Assembly: GCF_015711605.1 (NCBI RefSeq) | Contig: NZ_JABTEZ010000006.1 | Span: 248,001 to 312,000, forward strand | Length of the DNA stretch: 64,000 nt | From: Planomonospora sp. ID67723 | GTDB lineage: Bacteria; Actinomycetota; Actinomycetes; Streptosporangiales; Streptosporangiaceae | Direction of reading: 5' to 3' | Shown: in pieces, positions 16,689 to 25,928 of the stretch | Layout: the number at the start of each line of letters is the position of its first letter | How positions within the stretch are numbered: the stretch's first letter is position 1 | Program-made: the position numbers and the translations under genes | The notes under the pieces: model-generated | Told to the model about the DNA's origin: nothing | What the model saw: the letters and a program-made list of their open reading frames with translations, nothing else | The model's database searches: none

Positions 16689-19418
16689 ATGACGACGCCT
16701 GCGGAACGCTACGCCGCCTTCCGTCAGAGCCAGGCCGAGAGCGGGCCGGCGCTGACCTCGTTCCGGGCTCTTTACGACTTCCAGCTGGACGACTTCCAGC
16801 TGGACGCCTGCCGCGCGCTGGAGGCCGGCGACGGGGTGCTGGTGGCCGCCCCCACCGGATCCGGCAAGACCGTCGTGGGTGAGTTCGCCGTCCACCTGGC
16901 GCTGGAGCAGGGGCGCAAGTGCTTCTACACCACCCCGATCAAGGCGCTCTCCAACCAGAAGTACAACGACCTGGTCAAGCGGTACGGCGCCGCCAAGGTC
17001 GGCCTGCTGACCGGTGACAACAGCGTCAACGGCGAGGCCCCGATCGTCATCATGACGACCGAGGTGCTGCGCAACATGCTCTACGCCGGGTCCAACACCC
17101 TGACCGGGCTCGGCTTCGTGGTCATGGACGAGGTGCACTACCTGGCCGACCGGTTCCGCGGCGCGGTCTGGGAAGAGGTGATCATCCACCTGCCCGAGTC
17201 GGTGCGGCTGGTCGCCCTGTCGGCCACGGTCAGCAACGCCGAGGAGTTCGGCGAGTGGATCGGCACCGTCCGCGGCGACACGTCGGTCATCGTCGACGAG
17301 CACCGCCCGGTCCCGCTGTGGCAGCACATGCTCGTCGGCCACCGCATCTACGACCTGTTCGTCACCGACGAGCACGGCGAGCGGCCGCTGGTCAACCCCA
17401 ACCTGCTGCGCCTGTCCCGCGACGAGGAGCGCCAGGCCTACGGCAGGGGCCGCCGCGGCTACCCCCGCCCGCGCCGGCCCGGCCCGCCCAACCGGGCCGA
17501 GGCCATCGAGCGGCTCGACGCGGAGGGCCTGCTGCCCGCGATCACCTTCATCTTCTCCCGGGCCGGCTGCGACGCGGCCGTCCTGCAGTGCGTCTACGCC
17601 GGACTGCGGCTCACCACCGACGCCGAGCGCCACGAGATCCGGCAGATCGTGGACGAGCGCACCGCCCACCTGCCCGACGAGGACCTGGCCGTGCTCGGCT
17701 ACCTCGAGTGGCGCGACTGCCTGGAGCGCGGCCTGGCCGCCCACCACGCGGGCATGCTCCCGACCTTCAAGGAGGTCGTGGAGGAGCTGTTCACCCGCGG
17801 TCTGGTCAAGGCCGTGTTCGCCACCGAGACCCTCGCGCTGGGCATCAACATGCCCGCCCGCTCCGTGGTGATCGAGAAGCTCGACAAGTGGAACGGCGAG
17901 ACCCACGCCGACCTCACTCCCGGCGAGTACACCCAGCTCACCGGCAGGGCCGGGCGGCGCGGCATCGACGTCGAGGGTCACGCGGTGGTCCACTGGCAGC
18001 CCGGCATGGACCCCCTGCACGTCGCGGGCCTGGCCAGCACCCGCACCTACCCGCTGCGCTCCAGTTTCCGCCCCTCTTACAACATGGCGGTCAACCTCGT
18101 CGGCCAGGTCGGCCGGGAGCGCGCCAGGACGCTGCTCGAGTCCTCCTTCGCGCAGTTCCAGGCCGACCGCGCGGTGGTCGGCATCGCCAAGCAGCTGCGC
18201 CGCCACGAGGAGGCGCTGGAGGGCTACCAGGAGGCGATGACCTGCCACCTGGGCGACTTCCCCGAGTACGCCGCGCTGCGCAGGGCGCTGTCGGACCGCG
18301 AGGCCGAGCTGTCGCGCCAGCGCGGCGCGGCCCGCCGGACGCAGGCACTGCGCTCACTGGAGGCGCTGCGCCCCGGCGACATCATCCGAATCCCCGGCGG
18401 GCGCCGCGCCGGGCTGGCGGTCGTGCTGGACCCGGGCCTCAACTCCCGGGGCGAGGGGCCGTCCCCGCTGGTGCTCACCATCGGCAAGCAGGTCAAGAAG
18501 CTCTCGGCGGCCGACTTCCCGGTCCCGGTGGAGCCGGTCGAGCGTCTGCGCATCCCGAAGAACTTCAACTCCCGCTCCCCGAAGGAGCGGGCCAACCTGG
18601 TCTCCTCCATGCACGCCAAGATCGGCGACCGCGACTTCGGCAAGCCGCCGCGCGCCCGCGACCACGCCGCTGAGGACGAGGAGATCCTGCGCTTGCGCCG
18701 CGACATCCGCAGGCACCCCTGCCACGGCTGCGACGACCGGGAGGACCACGCCCGCTGGGCCGAGCGCTACTACAAGCTGCTGCGCGAGACCGAGGGCCTG
18801 CGCCGCAGGGTCGAGGGGCGCTCCCACGTCATCGCCCGCACCTTCGACAAGGTCTGCGGGGTGCTCGACCAGCTCGGCTACCTCGACGGCGAGACCGTCA
18901 CCGCCGAGGGCCGCCGCCTGGCCCAGCTCTACACCGAGCTGGACCTGCTCACCGCCGAGTGCCTGCGCGCCGGACTCTGGAACGATCTCGACCCGGCCGA
19001 GCTGGCCGCCTGCGTGTCCTCGCTGGTCTTCGAGTCCCGCCAGGCCGACGAGGCCCGCCAGCCGAGGATTCCGGCGGGCGGCGCCCAGCAGGCGCTGGCG
19101 ACGATGGTCCGTCTCTGGGGCGAGCTGGAGGCGATCGAGAGCGACCACGGGCTGTCGTTCATCCGGGAACCCGACTTCGGCTTCGCCTGGGCGGCCTTCC
19201 GCTGGGCCAAGGGCCACAGCCTGGACGCCGTGCTCGGTGACGGGATCAACGGCTCGGAGCTGGCCGCGGGCGACTTCGTGCGCTGGATCAAGCAACTGCT
19301 CGACCTGCTCGGCCAGATCTCCGACGCGGCCCCCCGGGACAGCAAGATCAGGCAGACCGCGGGCAAGGCGATGGACGCGCTCCGGCGTGGCGTGGTGGCC
19401 TACTCCTCCGTCAACTGA
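16689..19418 (+). CDS. helY: DEVH-box RNA helicase of the HelY/Mtr4 (Ski2-like) type
   Basis: Superfamily 2 helicase of 909 residues. Motif I APTGSGKTVVGEF, motif Ia TTPIKALSNQKYNDL, motif II VVMDEVHYLADRFRG (DEVH), motif III LSATVSNAEEFGEW and motif VI QLTGRAGRRGIDVEG are all present. The C-terminal half has a Ski2/Mtr4-like helical region with CHGCDDREDH. In mycobacteria helY follows tatAC, as here. It probably acts on RNA or DNA-RNA hybrids; the substrate in bacteria is unsettled. Confidence 0.95.
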   Translation: MTTPAERYAAFRQSQAESGPALTSFRALYDFQLDDFQLDACRALEAGDGVLVAAPTGSGKTVVGEFAVHLALEQGRKCFYTTPIKALSNQKYNDLVKRYGAAKVGLLTGDNSVNGEAPIVIMTTEVLRNMLYAGSNTLTGLGFVVMDEVHYLADRFRGAVWEEVIIHLPESVRLVALSATVSNAEEFGEWIGTVRGDTSVIVDEHRPVPLWQHMLVGHRIYDLFVTDEHGERPLVNPNLLRLSRDEERQAYGRGRRGYPRPRRPGPPNRAEAIERLDAEGLLPAITFIFSRAGCDAAVLQCVYAGLRLTTDAERHEIRQIVDERTAHLPDEDLAVLGYLEWRDCLERGLAAHHAGMLPTFKEVVEELFTRGLVKAVFATETLALGINMPARSVVIEKLDKWNGETHADLTPGEYTQLTGRAGRRGIDVEGHAVVHWQPGMDPLHVAGLASTRTYPLRSSFRPSYNMAVNLVGQVGRERARTLLESSFAQFQADRAVVGIAKQLRRHEEALEGYQEAMTCHLGDFPEYAALRRALSDREAELSRQRGAARRTQALRSLEALRPGDIIRIPGGRRAGLAVVLDPGLNSRGEGPSPLVLTIGKQVKKLSAADFPVPVEPVERLRIPKNFNSRSPKERANLVSSMHAKIGDRDFGKPPRARDHAAEDEEILRLRRDIRRHPCHGCDDREDHARWAERYYKLLRETEGLRRRVEGRSHVIARTFDKVCGVLDQLGYLDGETVTAEGRRLAQLYTELDLLTAECLRAGLWNDLDPAELAACVSSLVFESRQADEARQPRIPAGGAQQALATMVRLWGELEAIESDHGLSFIREPDFGFAWAAFRWAKGHSLDAVLGDGINGSELAAGDFVRWIKQLLDLLGQISDAAPRDSKIRQTAGKAMDALRRGVVAYSSVN

Positions 19419-19833
19419 CCGGTCCCCCGGGCCGGGGCGACCGCGTCTCCCGGTTTCCGGGAGGTCACCGGCGGCCGGGGGCGGGCCGCGCCTCGTGGTG
19501 GTCGGCTGTGGCCGTCCGGCCAACACCTTGTCACGCAGAGTGAGCGCAACGTAACCCCGAGGTCTGTTTTCCGGCGGGCCGGAGCGGAAATCCCCATGTC
19601 GAGACCTGTCGGTTCGTTTTCCTTCAGAGAGATCCGCCCCATCAGGCCGGCCCTGCCCCGTCCCGCCGGATCGGCCCCGAGAGATCCACCCCATCGGATC
19701 CACCCACGAAAGGAGCGCTTCCGCCAGAGAGTCCGACCCCCGCTGAACGAGGCCGCGTCCGGAGTCCCGGACGCGGCCTTGTCCGTCCGCCGGTGCGGGA
19801 CGGGCCCGACCGCGGAAGGGGGCCGCTCCCGCG
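19419..19833. other. 415-bp gap between convergent helY and the RNB gene
   Basis: No credible gene is seen. A direct repeat AGAGATCCRCCCCATC occurs near 19629 and again near 19680. A strong hairpin lies at 19751-19778. The rest is unremarkable high-GC sequence. Confidence 0.5.
19751..19778. terminator. Bidirectional terminator between helY and the RNB RNase gene
   Basis: A perfect 12-bp stem GGCCGCGTCCGG / CCGGACGCGGCC with an AGTC loop, followed by TTGTCC, lies between two convergent genes. It can work in either direction. Confidence 0.75.
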
Positions 19834-21306
19834 TCAGGCCAGGCTGAAACGCACCTCGCGGGTGGCGGGGTCGGCGCGCGTCAGCCGTACCCGGACCCGC
19901 TCGCCCAGAGGGAGCCGCTCGCCGTCGCAGCGGGCGACCACCGGCGGGTCGGAGATCTGGACCTGACCTCCCGGCCTGCCCTCCTCGGTGTCGATGACCA
20001 CCGCGTCGAACGTCTGGCCCACTCGCTCGCGCAGCACGAACGCCTCCACCAGGTCCACGCACGCCCGCTCCGCCGCGCCCGCGCGTCGCCCGGTGGCCCG
20101 CATCCTCTCCGGCAGCCCTCCCATGACCCGCTGCACCTCGTCGGGGACCGGCTCGCCCGCCGCGATCGCCAGGCACACCTCGGTGGCGTAGCGGTCGGCC
20201 AGGCGGCGCAGCGGGGCGGTCACGTGCGCGTACGGCGCCGCCACCGCCGCGTGGGCCGCCTCGGCCGGGGGCTCGCCGTTGAACGCCACGTAGTCGGCCC
20301 CGCGCAGCAGCACCATCGACTCCTGCAGGAACGCGGCATGCTCGGGGACCGCGGGATCGAGGGCGTGCACGACCTCGCCGTAGGAGTCCTCCGACGCCCA
20401 CGGCACGCCGAGGGCGTCGGCCATCCGGCGGACCCGGGCCACCTCGGCGTCCGGGGCGGGCGGCAGCACCCGCAGCAGGCCGATCTCGGCGTCCAGCATC
20501 ATGGTGGCGGCGGCCATGCCGGTCAGCAGGGAGATCTGCGCGTTCCACGCCTCCGACTCCAGCGGCCTGCGGACCACCACCCGGTAGCCGTCCCCGTCGG
20601 GGACCACCCTCCGCTCTGGGGTGGGCAGCGCGACGCCGCCCCTGGCCCGCTCCAGCTCCAGCCGGAGCCTGCCGATCTCGGCCAGCAGCCGCAGCGTGCC
20701 GTCGGCGGTCCCGGTCTCCACGGCCGTCTGGACGTAGTCGTAGTCGAGCCGCTCTCGGCTGCGCACCAGCGCCCGCGTCACGTCGGCGCCCACGGTCCGG
20801 CCTTCGGCGTCCAGATCGATGCACCACAGCGCGGCCGGACGGGTCGCGCCGGGCAGCAGGCTGGCCGCGCCCTCCGACAGGACGGGCGGGTGCAGCGGGA
20901 TCCGCCCGTCGGGCAGGTAGACGGTCTCACCCCGCTCGCGCGCCTCGCGGTCGATCGCCCCGTCCGGGCGGACGAACGCGCCGACGTCGGCGATGGCGTA
21001 CCACACGCGGTAGCCGCCGGGGCGCTCTTCCAGGTGCAGGGCCTGGTCGAGGTCCATGGAACCGGGCGGGTCGATCGTGATGAACGGCAGGTCGGTCCGG
21101 TCGGCTCCGGGCAGCCGGGGCACCTCGGCGACCCACTCGGCCTCGTCGATCACGGCGCGGGGGAACTCCGCCGGCAGCTTCAGCTCCCGGCGGATCCGCT
21201 CGAAACCATCGTCGAGTCTCGGACGGGACTCTCCGGACACTCGGATGCTCGTGTACGGCACGGCGATCAACCTACCGTTCCTCGTCATGTCGGCCTCATC
21301 GGACAC
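19834..21306 (-). CDS. RNB-domain exoribonuclease (RNase II/R family)
   Basis: Probable 3'-5' exoribonuclease of 490 residues, shorter than RNase R (about 800) because it lacks an S1 domain and separate cold-shock domains. The catalytic RNB core runs from about residue 60 to 390, with FITIDPPGSMDLDQALHLEE, AIADVGAFVRPDGAIDREARERGETVYLP and the late block THVTAPLRRLADRYATEV. In RNase II the acidic motif ends in DxDD, but here it reads DLDQ, so the last Asp is Gln. A short beta-barrel end follows. Alternative starts at MTRNG (residue 7) are possible. Confidence 0.9.
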   Translation of the reverse strand: MSDEADMTRNGRLIAVPYTSIRVSGESRPRLDDGFERIRRELKLPAEFPRAVIDEAEWVAEVPRLPGADRTDLPFITIDPPGSMDLDQALHLEERPGGYRVWYAIADVGAFVRPDGAIDREARERGETVYLPDGRIPLHPPVLSEGAASLLPGATRPAALWCIDLDAEGRTVGADVTRALVRSRERLDYDYVQTAVETGTADGTLRLLAEIGRLRLELERARGGVALPTPERRVVPDGDGYRVVVRRPLESEAWNAQISLLTGMAAATMMLDAEIGLLRVLPPAPDAEVARVRRMADALGVPWASEDSYGEVVHALDPAVPEHAAFLQESMVLLRGADYVAFNGEPPAEAAHAAVAAPYAHVTAPLRRLADRYATEVCLAIAAGEPVPDEVQRVMGGLPERMRATGRRAGAAERACVDLVEAFVLRERVGQTFDAVVIDTEEGRPGGQVQISDPPVVARCDGERLPLGERVRVRLTRADPATREVRFSLA

Positions 21307-21352
21307 TCTGGATGGGCGGGTAATCCGCTGGCTGACTTCCCTCGGATGCCCC

Positions 21353-21358
21353 TAAGGT
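21353..21358 (+). promoter_or_regulatory. -10 element upstream of the S41 protease gene
   Basis: TAAGGT lies 8 bases before the ATG at 21367. No Shine-Dalgarno is apparent, so the mRNA may be leaderless. The RNB gene is divergent, 60 bases away. Confidence 0.45.
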
Positions 21359-21366
21359 GAACGCTC

Positions 21367-22335
21367 ATGCCTAAAGATCGCCGATCCGGTCATATCAATC
21401 TTCTCTGTGACCAGGTGCTCACCTATTACGTCTTCCCCGAGGTGGCCCGGGACATCGTGGGCGTGCTCCGCGCCCGGCTGGACGAGGGCCGCTACGCGGG
21501 ACTGGCGGACGACGAGGCCTTCGCCGCCGCGGTGACCGAGGACCTGCAGTCGGTCAACGGGGACAAGCACCTGCGCCTGCTCTACAGCGTCGACCCGATC
21601 CCCGAGCAGGAGGGCGACGAGTTCTTCGACGCCGCCCTCTACCGTGCCGAGACCGAGCTCGCCGGGCACGGGTTCGCGCGCGTCGAGCGGCTCGACGGCA
21701 ACGTCGGCTATCTCGACACCCGGCAGATGGCGCGCGCCGATGTCGCCGGGCAGGCCGCGATCGCCGCGATGAACCTGGTGGCCTTCACCGACGCACTGAT
21801 CATCGACGTGCGCCGCAACGGCGGCGGCGACCCGGCGATGGTCGCGCTGCTGTGCAGCTACCTGTTCGACGAGGCGACCCACCTCAACGACATCTACGAC
21901 CGCCCGAGCGGCGACACCGCCCAGTCCTGGACGCTGCCTTTCGTGCCGGGACCGCGCTTCGGCGGCACCAAGCCGGTCTACGTGCTCACCAGCGGAACGA
22001 CCTTCTCCGGGGCCGAGGAACTCGCCTACGACCTGCAGACCCGCAAGCGCGCCACCGTCGTCGGCGAGCGGACCAGGGGAGGGGCCCATCCCGGCGTGCG
22101 CTACCGGGTGGACGCCCACCTGAAGTCGGCGGTGCCCTCCGGCCGGGCGATCAATCCGGTCACCGGCACCAACTGGGAGGGCGTCGGGATCGCCCCGGAC
22201 ATCGACCTTCCCGCCGAGCGGGCCTTCGACCACGCCTACGGCCTGGCCCTGCGGCACGTGCTGGAGCTCGGGGACGAGGGCGCCCGCCGCGGCGTGGCGG
22301 CCGAGGCCCGGCAGGCGCTCGCCCGCCTGGGCTGA
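21367..22335 (+). CDS. S41 family peptidase (tail-specific protease fold)
   Basis: Serine protease of 322 residues with an N-terminal helical domain (residues 1-70, DQVLTYYVFPEVARDIVGVLRARL) and an S41 core. IIDVRRNGGGDPAMVALLCSYLF and VLTSGTTFSGAEELAYDLQTRKRATVVGERTRGGAHPG carry the presumed nucleophile Ser (TFSGAEE) and a Lys downstream. No PDZ domain and no signal peptide are visible, so it is likely cytoplasmic. The substrate is unknown. It resembles interphotoreceptor retinoid-binding-type S41 proteins. Confidence 0.9.
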   Translation: MPKDRRSGHINLLCDQVLTYYVFPEVARDIVGVLRARLDEGRYAGLADDEAFAAAVTEDLQSVNGDKHLRLLYSVDPIPEQEGDEFFDAALYRAETELAGHGFARVERLDGNVGYLDTRQMARADVAGQAAIAAMNLVAFTDALIIDVRRNGGGDPAMVALLCSYLFDEATHLNDIYDRPSGDTAQSWTLPFVPGPRFGGTKPVYVLTSGTTFSGAEELAYDLQTRKRATVVGERTRGGAHPGVRYRVDAHLKSAVPSGRAINPVTGTNWEGVGIAPDIDLPAERAFDHAYGLALRHVLELGDEGARRGVAAEARQALARLG

Positions 22336-22395
22336 GCCGGGTGGGTCCGCCCCGGGCCGCGCCGGACAGGCCCGCCGCAGGGCCGGCCGGGTCGG

Positions 22396-23313
22396 TCAGT
22401 CCTGCCAGGAGAGGGCGGCGGCCAGCCGCTTGAGCGGGCCGCCGAGGCCGTACCGGGTGCCGAGGGCCTCCAGCGCCCCCGGGTCGCGGGGTTTGACGGG
22501 GAGGACGAGGTCCATCTCCGGGACCGGCGCGTCGGCCGCCACCCGGACCACCTCGGGGGCGACGGCGAGGTAGTCGCGTGCGGCGGCGAGTTTGGCCCGC
22601 TGGGCCGCGGTCAGCCCGCCGCCGTCGCCGTCCGCGGCGGCGAGCAGGGCCGTCAGCGATCCGAACCGGGTGATCAGCGCCGCGGCGGTCTTCTCGCCGA
22701 CCCCGGGGACGCCGGGCAGGCCGTCGCTGGGGTCCCCGCGCAGGACGGCGAAGTCGGCATAGGCGCGGCCCGGGATGCCGTATCTCTCGGCGACGGCGGC
22801 CTCGTCGACGGGCTGGACGTTCTTGACTCCCCTCACCGTGTAAAGGACGCGGACCGGCCGGACGTCGTCCACCAGCTGGAACAGATCCCGATCACCGGTG
22901 ACGATGTCCACCCCGCCGGCCGAGCGGGCCGTGAGCGTGCCGATGACGTCGTCGGCCTCGTAGCCGGCCACCTCCAGGCGGGCGAGGCCCGCCGCGTCCA
23001 GGACCTGCTCGATCACCGGCACCTGCGGGGCGAGCGTGTCCGGGATCTCCTCCCCGCCGTCCGCCGCGACCCGGTGAGCCTTGTAGGACGGGATGGCCGT
23101 GACCCGGAAGGCGGGCCTCCAGTCGGCGTCCATGCAGGCGGCCAGCTCGTCGGGGGAGTGGTCCCGGACCAGCATGGCGATCATGTCGACGAGGCCGCGG
23201 ACCGCGTTGACCGGCATCCCGTCCGGGGCGGTCACCGATTCCGGTACCCCGTAGAAGGCGCGGAAGTAGAGGGAGGGCGTGTCGAGAATCATCAGTCCGG
23301 GCATGGCGCCCAT
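22396..23313 (-). CDS. 5'-3' exonuclease (PolI N-terminal domain-like)
   Basis: Stand-alone flap or 5'-3' exonuclease of up to 305 residues. LMILDTPSLYFRAFYGVP, ACMDADWRPAFR, YEADDVIGTL, DIVTGDRDLFQLV and GDPSDGLPGVPGVGEKTAAALI supply the metal-binding Asp residues and the helix-hairpin-helix motif. It acts on nucleic acid flaps in replication or repair. Four Met codons cluster at the N-terminus, and the homologous part begins at about residue 7, so the start could be up to 21 bases downstream. Confidence 0.93.
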   Translation of the reverse strand: MGAMPGLMILDTPSLYFRAFYGVPESVTAPDGMPVNAVRGLVDMIAMLVRDHSPDELAACMDADWRPAFRVTAIPSYKAHRVAADGGEEIPDTLAPQVPVIEQVLDAAGLARLEVAGYEADDVIGTLTARSAGGVDIVTGDRDLFQLVDDVRPVRVLYTVRGVKNVQPVDEAAVAERYGIPGRAYADFAVLRGDPSDGLPGVPGVGEKTAAALITRFGSLTALLAAADGDGGGLTAAQRAKLAAARDYLAVAPEVVRVAADAPVPEMDLVLPVKPRDPGALEALGTRYGLGGPLKRLAAALSWQD

Positions 23314-23440
23314 TCAACCAACCGGCGCTGACATCCGGGAGGCGCTCCGGGGCCGGGTCCCGGAGAGCGGGCGCGGCCCCGGACGCCGGAGCCGCCCCCG
23401 GTGACGGGCTCGCGGCCCCGGGCGGGCTGCCGTCCGGGCG

Positions 23441-24502
23441 CTATCCGAGCACGTCGACCGCCAGCAGGCAGACGTCATCCTCGGGAATGCCCCCGCAGGC
23501 CGTCTCGATCAGCCGGTCCAGCCCGGTGCCCAGATCGCCGCGGGGGAGACCCTCCGCCGCGTCCAGGACCAGCGCGAGGCCCTCGTCGATGTCGCGGGCG
23601 CGCCGCTCGACCAGCCCGTCGGTGAACAGCAGCAGCCGGTCCCCCGTGCGCAGGCGGACCTCGGCCGGTTCGTACGGCAGGCCGCAGCCGCTGCCGAGCA
23701 GCACCCCGGCGGGCGGGTCGAGCTGGACGGCGGCTCCGTCGCGGACCAGGACCGGCGCCGGATGCCCGGCCTGCCCCCAGGTGAACACGCCGGTGGCCGG
23801 GTCGAGGAGCCCGACGACCGCGGTGGCCGTCGTCTCGGGCATGCGCTGCAGGACCAGCCCGTCGAGCCAGGCCAGCAGCCGCCCGGGGGACGCGCCGGTC
23901 ATGGCCAGGCCGGTCAGGGCGTGGCGGAGCCGGGTCATCCGGGCGATCGTCGGCAGGCCGTGCCCCGCCACGTCGCCGATGGCCAGCACCGCCCGCCCGT
24001 CGGGCAGGAGGCCGGCGTCGTACCAGTCGCCGCCGAGGCCCGTCCGGGCGCTGGCCGGGACGTAGCGGACGGTGACACGAGCGTGCGGGAGGTCGATCGT
24101 GGTGCCGGGACCGGGCATGACCGCCTCGCGCAGGGCGGTGCTCACGTGCCGTTCCTCGGCCGCCTGCTCGCTGATCTCCAGGAGCCGCTGCCGGGAGTCG
24201 GAGGCGGCCCGCTCGGCGCAGGCGAGCCGGGCGGCGAGGACCCCGCTCTCGGCGGCCGCGCGCCCGGCCGGCTCGTCGCCGGGCCGTTCCATCGTGGGGA
24301 CGGTGGCCGGGGACGCCGGACCGGTCACCTGATCACCACCGGGTACGGGCGGGTCTCCGGGCCGGGGAGGGCCAGGCATACGGTCTGCATGGTTCGTCCT
24401 TGTTCGTGCCGAGGATGTGGCCGGTGGCGCGCCGGGGCGGACGGAGACGCCGGCGACGGGTGCTTCCGGGACCGCTCTGCGGGGGTGGTGCCCTGTCTTC
24501 AC
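23441..24502 (-). CDS. PP2C-type serine/threonine phosphatase (SpoIIE domain)
   Basis: SpoIIE-like phosphatase of up to 353 residues, expected to dephosphorylate anti-anti-sigma (STAS) proteins. The catalytic domain covers about residues 145-352: RTGLGGDWYDAGLLPDGRAVLAIGDVAGHG, GQAGHPAPVLVRDG, LLLFTDGLVERR and EDDVCLLAVDVLG. The Asp in GDWYD and the GD of AIGDVAGHG bind metal. The first 70 residues are Pro-rich and likely not translated. Better starts are GTG at 24328 or ATG at 24292. A STAS gene lies 3.4 kb downstream. Confidence 0.9.
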   Translation of the reverse strand: MKTGHHPRRAVPEAPVAGVSVRPGAPPATSSARTRTNHADRMPGPPRPGDPPVPGGDQVTGPASPATVPTMERPGDEPAGRAAAESGVLAARLACAERAASDSRQRLLEISEQAAEERHVSTALREAVMPGPGTTIDLPHARVTVRYVPASARTGLGGDWYDAGLLPDGRAVLAIGDVAGHGLPTIARMTRLRHALTGLAMTGASPGRLLAWLDGLVLQRMPETTATAVVGLLDPATGVFTWGQAGHPAPVLVRDGAAVQLDPPAGVLLGSGCGLPYEPAEVRLRTGDRLLLFTDGLVERRARDIDEGLALVLDAAEGLPRGDLGTGLDRLIETACGGIPEDDVCLLAVDVLG

Positions 24503-24671
24503 GGCCGTCGAAGCTTTTCGGGGCCTTCAGCCAGGGAGGTCGACGCGGACGCTCTGTCGGCGAAACGTGAACGTCATTGCACGGAGTGTAGTGACGGGTT
24601 CGTACCAGCGCCAACCTTTCGGGATTTCAGCCGTGGCGCCGGGGGCGGTGCGTCGTTGATCCCTCCCGGAT

Positions 24672-24677
24672 TAGATT
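24672..24677 (+). promoter_or_regulatory. -10 element for a leaderless peptidase transcript
   Basis: TAGATT lies exactly 7 bases before the GTG at 24685, with no Shine-Dalgarno in between. Confidence 0.5.
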
Positions 24678-24684
24678 GGTCCAT

Positions 24685-25800
24685 GTGACAAAGGAGTCCT
24701 CTGACCTGTATCCCGTCGCCCGCCTGGCCGCCGCCCGGGAGGCGACCGCCGCCGCCGGGCTCGACGCGCTGCTGCTCACCCCCGGCCCCGACCTGCGCTA
24801 TGTGACCGGCTACGAGGCGCTGCCGCTGGAGCGGCTCACCTGCCTGGTGCTGCCCGCCGAGGGCGACGCCTTCCTGATGGTGCCTCGCCTGGAGCTGGCC
24901 GCCGCCGAGCACTCCCCGGCGTCGCGGCTCGGCGTCGAGTTCGTGCCCTGGGAGGAGACGGACGACCCCTACGCGGCCGTGGCCGCCCGGCTGGGCGCGG
25001 TCGGCAGGGTCGGGCTGGCCGACCGCATGTGGGCGATGCAGTCGCTGCGCTTCCGCGAGGCCCTGCCCGGCGCCGAGCAGGTACTGGCCGGGACCGTCCT
25101 GCGGGGCCTGCGCATGCGCAAGAGCCCGGCCGAGGCCGCCGCGCTGCGGGAGGCGGGCGCCGCGATCGACGCCGTCCACGCGCAGGTGCCCGCCTTCCTG
25201 AAGGCGGGCCGGACCGAGCGCGAGGTGGGCAGGGACATCTCCGACGCCATCATCGCCGCCGGCCACGCGACCGTCGACTTCGTCATCGTCGGCTCGGGAC
25301 CCAACGGCGCCAGCCCGCACCACGAACTGTCCGACCGGGTCATCCAGGCCGGCGAGCCGGTCGTGGTCGACATCGGCGGCCAGATGCCCAGCGGCTACTG
25401 CTCCGACTCCACCCGGGTCTATTCGGTCGGGGAGCCGCCGGCGGGTTTCCTGAAGTACTACGACGTGCTCCAGCGCGCCCAGGAGGCCGCCTGCGCCGCC
25501 GTACGGCCCGGCGTGCCGTGCGAGGAGATCGACGCCGCCGCCCGCGAGGTGATCGCCGCCGAGGGCTACGGCGAGTACTTCATCCACCGCACCGGTCACG
25601 GCATCGGCCTGGAGACCCACGAGGAGCCCTACATCGTGACGGGCAACGCCGAGCCGCTGGCCCCCGGCTTCGCCTTCTCCGTCGAGCCGGGCATCTACCT
25701 GCCCGGCGCGCACGGCGCCCGCATCGAGGACATCCTGATCTGCACCGAGGACGGCGGCGAGCGGGTCAACCACCGTCCCCGCGAGCTCGTGATCGTCTAG
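24685..25800 (+). CDS. M24 family metallopeptidase (Xaa-Pro aminopeptidase-like)
   Basis: Cytoplasmic aminopeptidase or creatinase-fold enzyme of 371 residues. An N-terminal creatinase-like domain is followed by the pita-bread domain. The five metal ligands are visible: two Asp in VVVDIGGQMPSGYCSDSTRVY, His in RTGHGIGLETHE, Glu in FSVEPGIY and Glu in ARIEDIL. The start is set to GTG 24685, which fits a leaderless -10. A TTG at 24676 would add three codons but overlaps the -10. Confidence 0.93.
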   Translation: MTKESSDLYPVARLAAAREATAAAGLDALLLTPGPDLRYVTGYEALPLERLTCLVLPAEGDAFLMVPRLELAAAEHSPASRLGVEFVPWEETDDPYAAVAARLGAVGRVGLADRMWAMQSLRFREALPGAEQVLAGTVLRGLRMRKSPAEAAALREAGAAIDAVHAQVPAFLKAGRTEREVGRDISDAIIAAGHATVDFVIVGSGPNGASPHHELSDRVIQAGEPVVVDIGGQMPSGYCSDSTRVYSVGEPPAGFLKYYDVLQRAQEAACAAVRPGVPCEEIDAAAREVIAAEGYGEYFIHRTGHGIGLETHEEPYIVTGNAEPLAPGFAFSVEPGIYLPGAHGARIEDILICTEDGGERVNHRPRELVIV

Positions 25801-25928
25801 GAGCCGTCTCCGCCCGTGTTCCCCGGCGGTTCGGGAAGCGGGCGCCCGATGCCACAATCGGGGTGACCGGCGATCCCGGTCGCCCCGTCTCTTTCGTGTT
25901 CCACGCCCATGATCTGGAGTGTGCGGAG

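Noticed and set aside
15342-18248. 968-residue open frame on the minus strand
   Set aside because: It lies antisense to tatC, the lipid kinase and helY, with composition typical of reverse-strand reading of high-GC genes.
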